Shown: positions 5,325 through 7,759 of the stretch, piece after piece | How the letters are laid out: each line of letters begins with the position of its first letter | Numbering within the stretch: the stretch's first letter is position 1 | DNA from: an uncultured Eubacteriales bacterium | GTDB taxonomy: Bacteria; Bacillota; Clostridia; Oscillospirales; Acutalibacteraceae | Length of the DNA: 7,759 nt | Reading direction: 5' to 3' | Assembly: GCA_934501135.1 (NCBI GenBank) | Contig: CAKSUE010000026.1 | Location: 1 to 7,759 of the forward strand | Translations under genes and position numbers: made by a program | Notes under the pieces: generated by a model | Told to the model about the DNA's origin: nothing | What the model saw: the letters and a program-made list of their open reading frames with translations, nothing else | The model's database searches: none

Positions 5325-5353
5325 ATATTAACATAATATATATTAATAGTCAA
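5325..5353 (-). promoter_or_regulatory. Sigma-A promoter of minD and downstream genes
   Basis: On the minus strand a -35 box TTGACT (5353-5348; five of six) and a -10 box TAATAT (5330-5325; four of six) are separated by exactly 17 bases. Transcription would begin near 5318, giving an 85-base leader to minD. A perfect 14-base palindrome ATTTTAATTAAAAT (5370-5357) lies just upstream and could be an UP-like element or a binding site. This is the best promoter in the window and suggests that minD-mgsA-hisS-aspS can be expressed independently of mreD-mrdA. Confidence 0.7.
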
Positions 5354-5420
5354 AGCATTTTAATTAAAATACATCTTATTTTAGACAATTTTCATTAAAC
5401 TTTACTTTTAAAATAAATTT

Positions 5421-7439
5421 TTAATGTTGAATCTCAGATTCATCAATACCTTCCCTAAAGAAATATGCATTAAGCATATCCCTTGCAACACCTTTAGAAT
5501 AAGTGCTAGTTGACCCGTATTCAAGAACAACAGCTATTGCAATTTCTGGTTCATCGTATGGCGCAAAACATATAAATGTTGTGTGATCGTAAGATGTATT
5601 ATTCTGAGCCGTACCTGTTTTTCCTGCAACTGGTATTGGATAACTTGAAAAGTCTGAAGCTGTTCCAGACGTTATAACACTCCTCATACCCTCTCTAACA
5701 GTTTTAAACGTTGATTCAGATACACCAACATTTTCTATAAGCTCAGGTGAATCAGAGTTATTTTCCTCCACAATATTTTGCCTTGCATAGTCTGTAACTT
5801 TCTTTACTAGATGAGTTCTATATCTATTGCCTCCATTAGCTATTGTTGCAGTATATGTTGCAAGCTGCACAGGTGTAAATAAATTATCAGACTGTCCCAA
5901 CGCGGCCTGTGGTGTACTTCCTCCATACCAAACCTGCCCAACCGATTTACTATATTCTGGACCTGCAAGTATACCTTTGCTCTCAGACACTTCTATTCCA
6001 GTAGTTGTTCCAAGCCCAAACCTCGAAGCATAAAGATCTAAATTTTCAATTCCCAATCTTCTTCCTGTTTCAGCAAAGAAAGTATTGCAAGATCCAGCCA
6101 ACGCTCTTATAACCGATATACCTCCATGTGGACCTGTACTACATCTAATATATTCACTTGTGTTGCTTGGATCGTAGTAAAAACGTCCACCACAATAAAT
6201 AGATGTATCTCTTCCAATAGCGCCTTCTTCTAAAGCAGCACACGCAACAACCGGTTTATAAATTGATCCCGGTGTAAATGCACCGTTAAAAGCCCTGTTT
6301 ATAAGAGGTTTATTTGTTTCGTCAGTAACCTGCTGAACTCTGTACGTATCATCTTCATAATATTTCTGCAAATCATAGCTAGGATACGTAGCCGCAGCCA
6401 AAATAGAAAAATCCTTTACATTTAGCATTACAACTGAACCCGATTTACATGCACCATTTTGTGCTCTTGCGGCCTTTACATTTTTTTCTAATGTTTTATT
6501 TGCAGCCTGTTGAAGTCCTGCATCAATAGTAAGATATACTGTATTTCCCGGAACCGCACTATTTGTAACATTTGAATCAATAACAGCACCCTTTCCGGTA
6601 GTTTCAATCATTTTCTTTCCATCTTTTCCTTTTAAATATTTCTCATACGCTGCTTCTATTCCATCTTTACCAATTACGTCATCCATTTTATAGCTATCTT
6701 TTAATCTATCATACTGTTCTTGTGAAAGTTTACCTATAGTACCAATAACATGTGGAATTAAGGTTGGATTAACATATTTTCTTATATCGGAAGAACCTAT
6801 TTCAACACCAGAAAAAGACTGTTCAGCAACTATTGCAACAGTTTCGTTGCTAATATTTTCTGCAAAAGTATACGGAGTCGTCATAGAGTTTTCATATCCA
6901 CTTTCCTTCATGTTATACCTAACGCTTCCAATAGTTCTTTCTTGCTCTTTTGTATACCCTTCTATTCCGAAATCCTTGCATATTTTTGCCATGCACTCAT
7001 CCGCAGTGACGTAAGAGTTTAGCATGAGTGTTTTTTGCATTCTTGAAATTTCTTCCTCTTTATTGCTCATATACTCATAAGTTCCTGATTTAGTTAATTC
7101 TATTGGAAGAGCGTCTATCCACTTTTCGCCCTTTTTATTAAGTAAATTTGCAAGCTCAAGTATTATTTTATTTTCACTGCCTTTTTCCATATATATTCTA
7201 TCGAATACTATAGTTCGTCCACTTTCATTAATTGCAAGTGAGACTCCATTAATATCAAGGATTTCTCCCCTTCTAGCTTTAGTTTCAACTTCATAAGTAT
7301 AGCTGGTATTGGCTCTTTGAAGATATTCTTCTCCTTTAATAATTTGCCAATCAATAAGGCGTATACAAAATACTGCAATACAGACCATTGTTATTGTCAT
7401 TATAGAAATATATCTTCCTTTATTGATCTTATTCTCCAA
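5421..7439 (-). CDS. mrdA: Class B penicillin-binding protein 2 (elongation transpeptidase)
   Basis: This cell-wall DD-transpeptidase crosslinks peptidoglycan during lateral elongation, normally with RodA and MreBCD. In 672-residue numbering a short basic N-terminus is followed by one membrane anchor (about 11-34, IMTITMVCIAVFCIRLI). Next comes the class B pedestal domain with RRGEILDINGVSLAIN (56-71) and the GTIGKLSQEQY...IGKDGIEAAYEKYLKG region (233-271) typical of PBP2. The transpeptidase domain has all three catalytic motifs: SxxK in GSIYKP (Ser392, Lys395), SxN in GSCNTFF (Ser450, Asn452) and KTG in AGKTGTAQ (607-609). No inactivating change is visible. The start is TTG at 7439, set by the SD AAAGGTGG nine bases upstream; a TTG at 7448 touches the SD and is unlikely. 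It begins 26 bases after mreD, whose gap holds only the SD, so the two are co-transcribed. No clear terminator follows; 187 bases separate it from minD. Confidence 0.95.
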   Translation of the reverse strand: MENKINKGRYISIMTITMVCIAVFCIRLIDWQIIKGEEYLQRANTSYTYEVETKARRGEILDINGVSLAINESGRTIVFDRIYMEKGSENKIILELANLLNKKGEKWIDALPIELTKSGTYEYMSNKEEEISRMQKTLMLNSYVTADECMAKICKDFGIEGYTKEQERTIGSVRYNMKESGYENSMTTPYTFAENISNETVAIVAEQSFSGVEIGSSDIRKYVNPTLIPHVIGTIGKLSQEQYDRLKDSYKMDDVIGKDGIEAAYEKYLKGKDGKKMIETTGKGAVIDSNVTNSAVPGNTVYLTIDAGLQQAANKTLEKNVKAARAQNGACKSGSVVMLNVKDFSILAAATYPSYDLQKYYEDDTYRVQQVTDETNKPLINRAFNGAFTPGSIYKPVVACAALEEGAIGRDTSIYCGGRFYYDPSNTSEYIRCSTGPHGGISVIRALAGSCNTFFAETGRRLGIENLDLYASRFGLGTTTGIEVSESKGILAGPEYSKSVGQVWYGGSTPQAALGQSDNLFTPVQLATYTATIANGGNRYRTHLVKKVTDYARQNIVEENNSDSPELIENVGVSESTFKTVREGMRSVITSGTASDFSSYPIPVAGKTGTAQNNTSYDHTTFICFAPYDEPEIAIAVVLEYGSTSTYSKGVARDMLNAYFFREGIDESEIQH

Positions 7440-7448
7440 AGTCCACAA

Positions 7449-7456
7449 CCACCTTT
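7449..7456 (-). promoter_or_regulatory. Ribosome binding site that sets a TTG start for mrdA
   Basis: AAAGGTGG lies 9 bases before the in-frame TTG at 7439 and abuts the alternative TTG at 7448. No ATG occurs in frame until inside the membrane anchor, so a TTG start is needed. Confidence 0.7.
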
Positions 7457-7465
7457 CTTTTAAAG

Positions 7466-7759
7466 TTAATCTTCTTTGGGTTGAATTTGAATTGCAATTG
7501 TTTTATTGAAAAAATAAAATATTGGTGAAATCAGAACTGTATATCCAAATCTAGGTAAATAATTATTCAAAAGAATGTAGCTGTTTCCACCATACATATG
7601 TGGTAGATATCCAAAAACGAAGTAACTCAAATATAAAACAGCAGAAATAATTATTATAGATATCATATAAGTTAATATATTAACTTTAATAAAATTAACA
7701 GATATCAAACCTAGCAAATATCCAAATATAGTCATAAAAATGCAGCTAAATCCTAATAC
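7466..7759 (-). CDS. mreD: Rod-shape-determining protein MreD, C-terminal part (partial)
   Basis: The frame is open to the right edge, so the N-terminus lies outside. The visible 97 residues are highly hydrophobic, with about three membrane segments (roughly 1-19, 27-50 and 67-86) linked by short basic or polar loops, and end in the polar tail QIQPKED. GFSCIFMTIFGYLLGL and the closing pattern LPRFGYTVLISPIFYFFNK match the end of MreD, which commonly finishes in a membrane segment of the type LxxPLxYxxxxR. MreD is an integral membrane partner of MreB and MreC in elongation. The identification rests partly on position: it sits 26 bases before an elongation-type PBP. The ATG at 7735 is internal and is not the real start. 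Confidence 0.8.
   Translation of the reverse strand, partial: VLGFSCIFMTIFGYLLGLISVNFIKVNILTYMISIIIISAVLYLSYFVFGYLPHMYGGNSYILLNNYLPRFGYTVLISPIFYFFNKTIAIQIQPKED

Noticed and set aside
5378..5423. Possible terminator after mrdA
   Set aside because: The sequence is AT-rich with only imperfect A-T stems and no G/C-containing hairpin before a T-run.
5827..6033. 68-codon plus-strand frame
   Set aside because: It is antisense to the PBP2 transpeptidase domain; a shadow frame.

Overview
The window comes from a low-GC Firmicute, most likely a member of the Clostridia. Reasons by eye: strongly AT-rich DNA, AGGAGG-type Shine-Dalgarno (SD) sequences, frequent ATA/AGA codons, a cysteine-rich HisRS insertion of a kind I associate with clostridia, and the order mreD - class B PBP - minD - mgsA on one strand. 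The variant MinD-like protein resembles forms I recall from Oscillospiraceae/Ruminococcaceae, but that placement is from memory only.

Layout. Six genes lie head to tail on the minus strand, transcribed from high to low coordinates: mreD (7759-7466, cut by the right edge), mrdA/PBP2 (7439-5421), minD (5233-4487), mgsA (4442-4038), hisS (3943-2618) and aspS (2545-782). A good sigma-A-type promoter and a structured leader separate mrdA from minD, so minD-mgsA-hisS-aspS can be its own transcription unit. A bidirectional hairpin terminator (737-776) ends it. Converging on that terminator from the left is a 58-residue ribbon-helix-helix DNA-binding protein on the plus strand (558-734). Upstream of it lies a 410-base AT-rich non-coding stretch (148-557) with a cluster of GTTATAT half-sites, a possible 28-codon minus-strand small ORF with a good SD (325-411), and the promoter of a minus-strand membrane protein whose N-terminus is the only part inside the window (147-1).

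Functional picture. mreD and mrdA belong to the lateral-wall elongation machinery (MreBCD/RodA/PBP2). The MinD-like ATPase would act in cell-division positioning or a related polar role, but minC and minE are absent here and the protein ends almost without a membrane-targeting tail. mgsA makes methylglyoxal from dihydroxyacetone phosphate. hisS and aspS are aminoacyl-tRNA synthetases with no room for a T-box leader directly in front of them.

Points worth a second look: the minD leader (hairpin plus 13-codon ORF, no SD at the minD ATG), the tail-less MinD without MinC/MinE, the GTTATAT array at the RHH gene, the Asp-to-Asn substitution at an active-site position of MgsA, and the SD-less aspS start overlapped by a short upstream ORF. 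I see no mobile element, CRISPR array, tRNA or rRNA. Most of the window is ordinary core genome.
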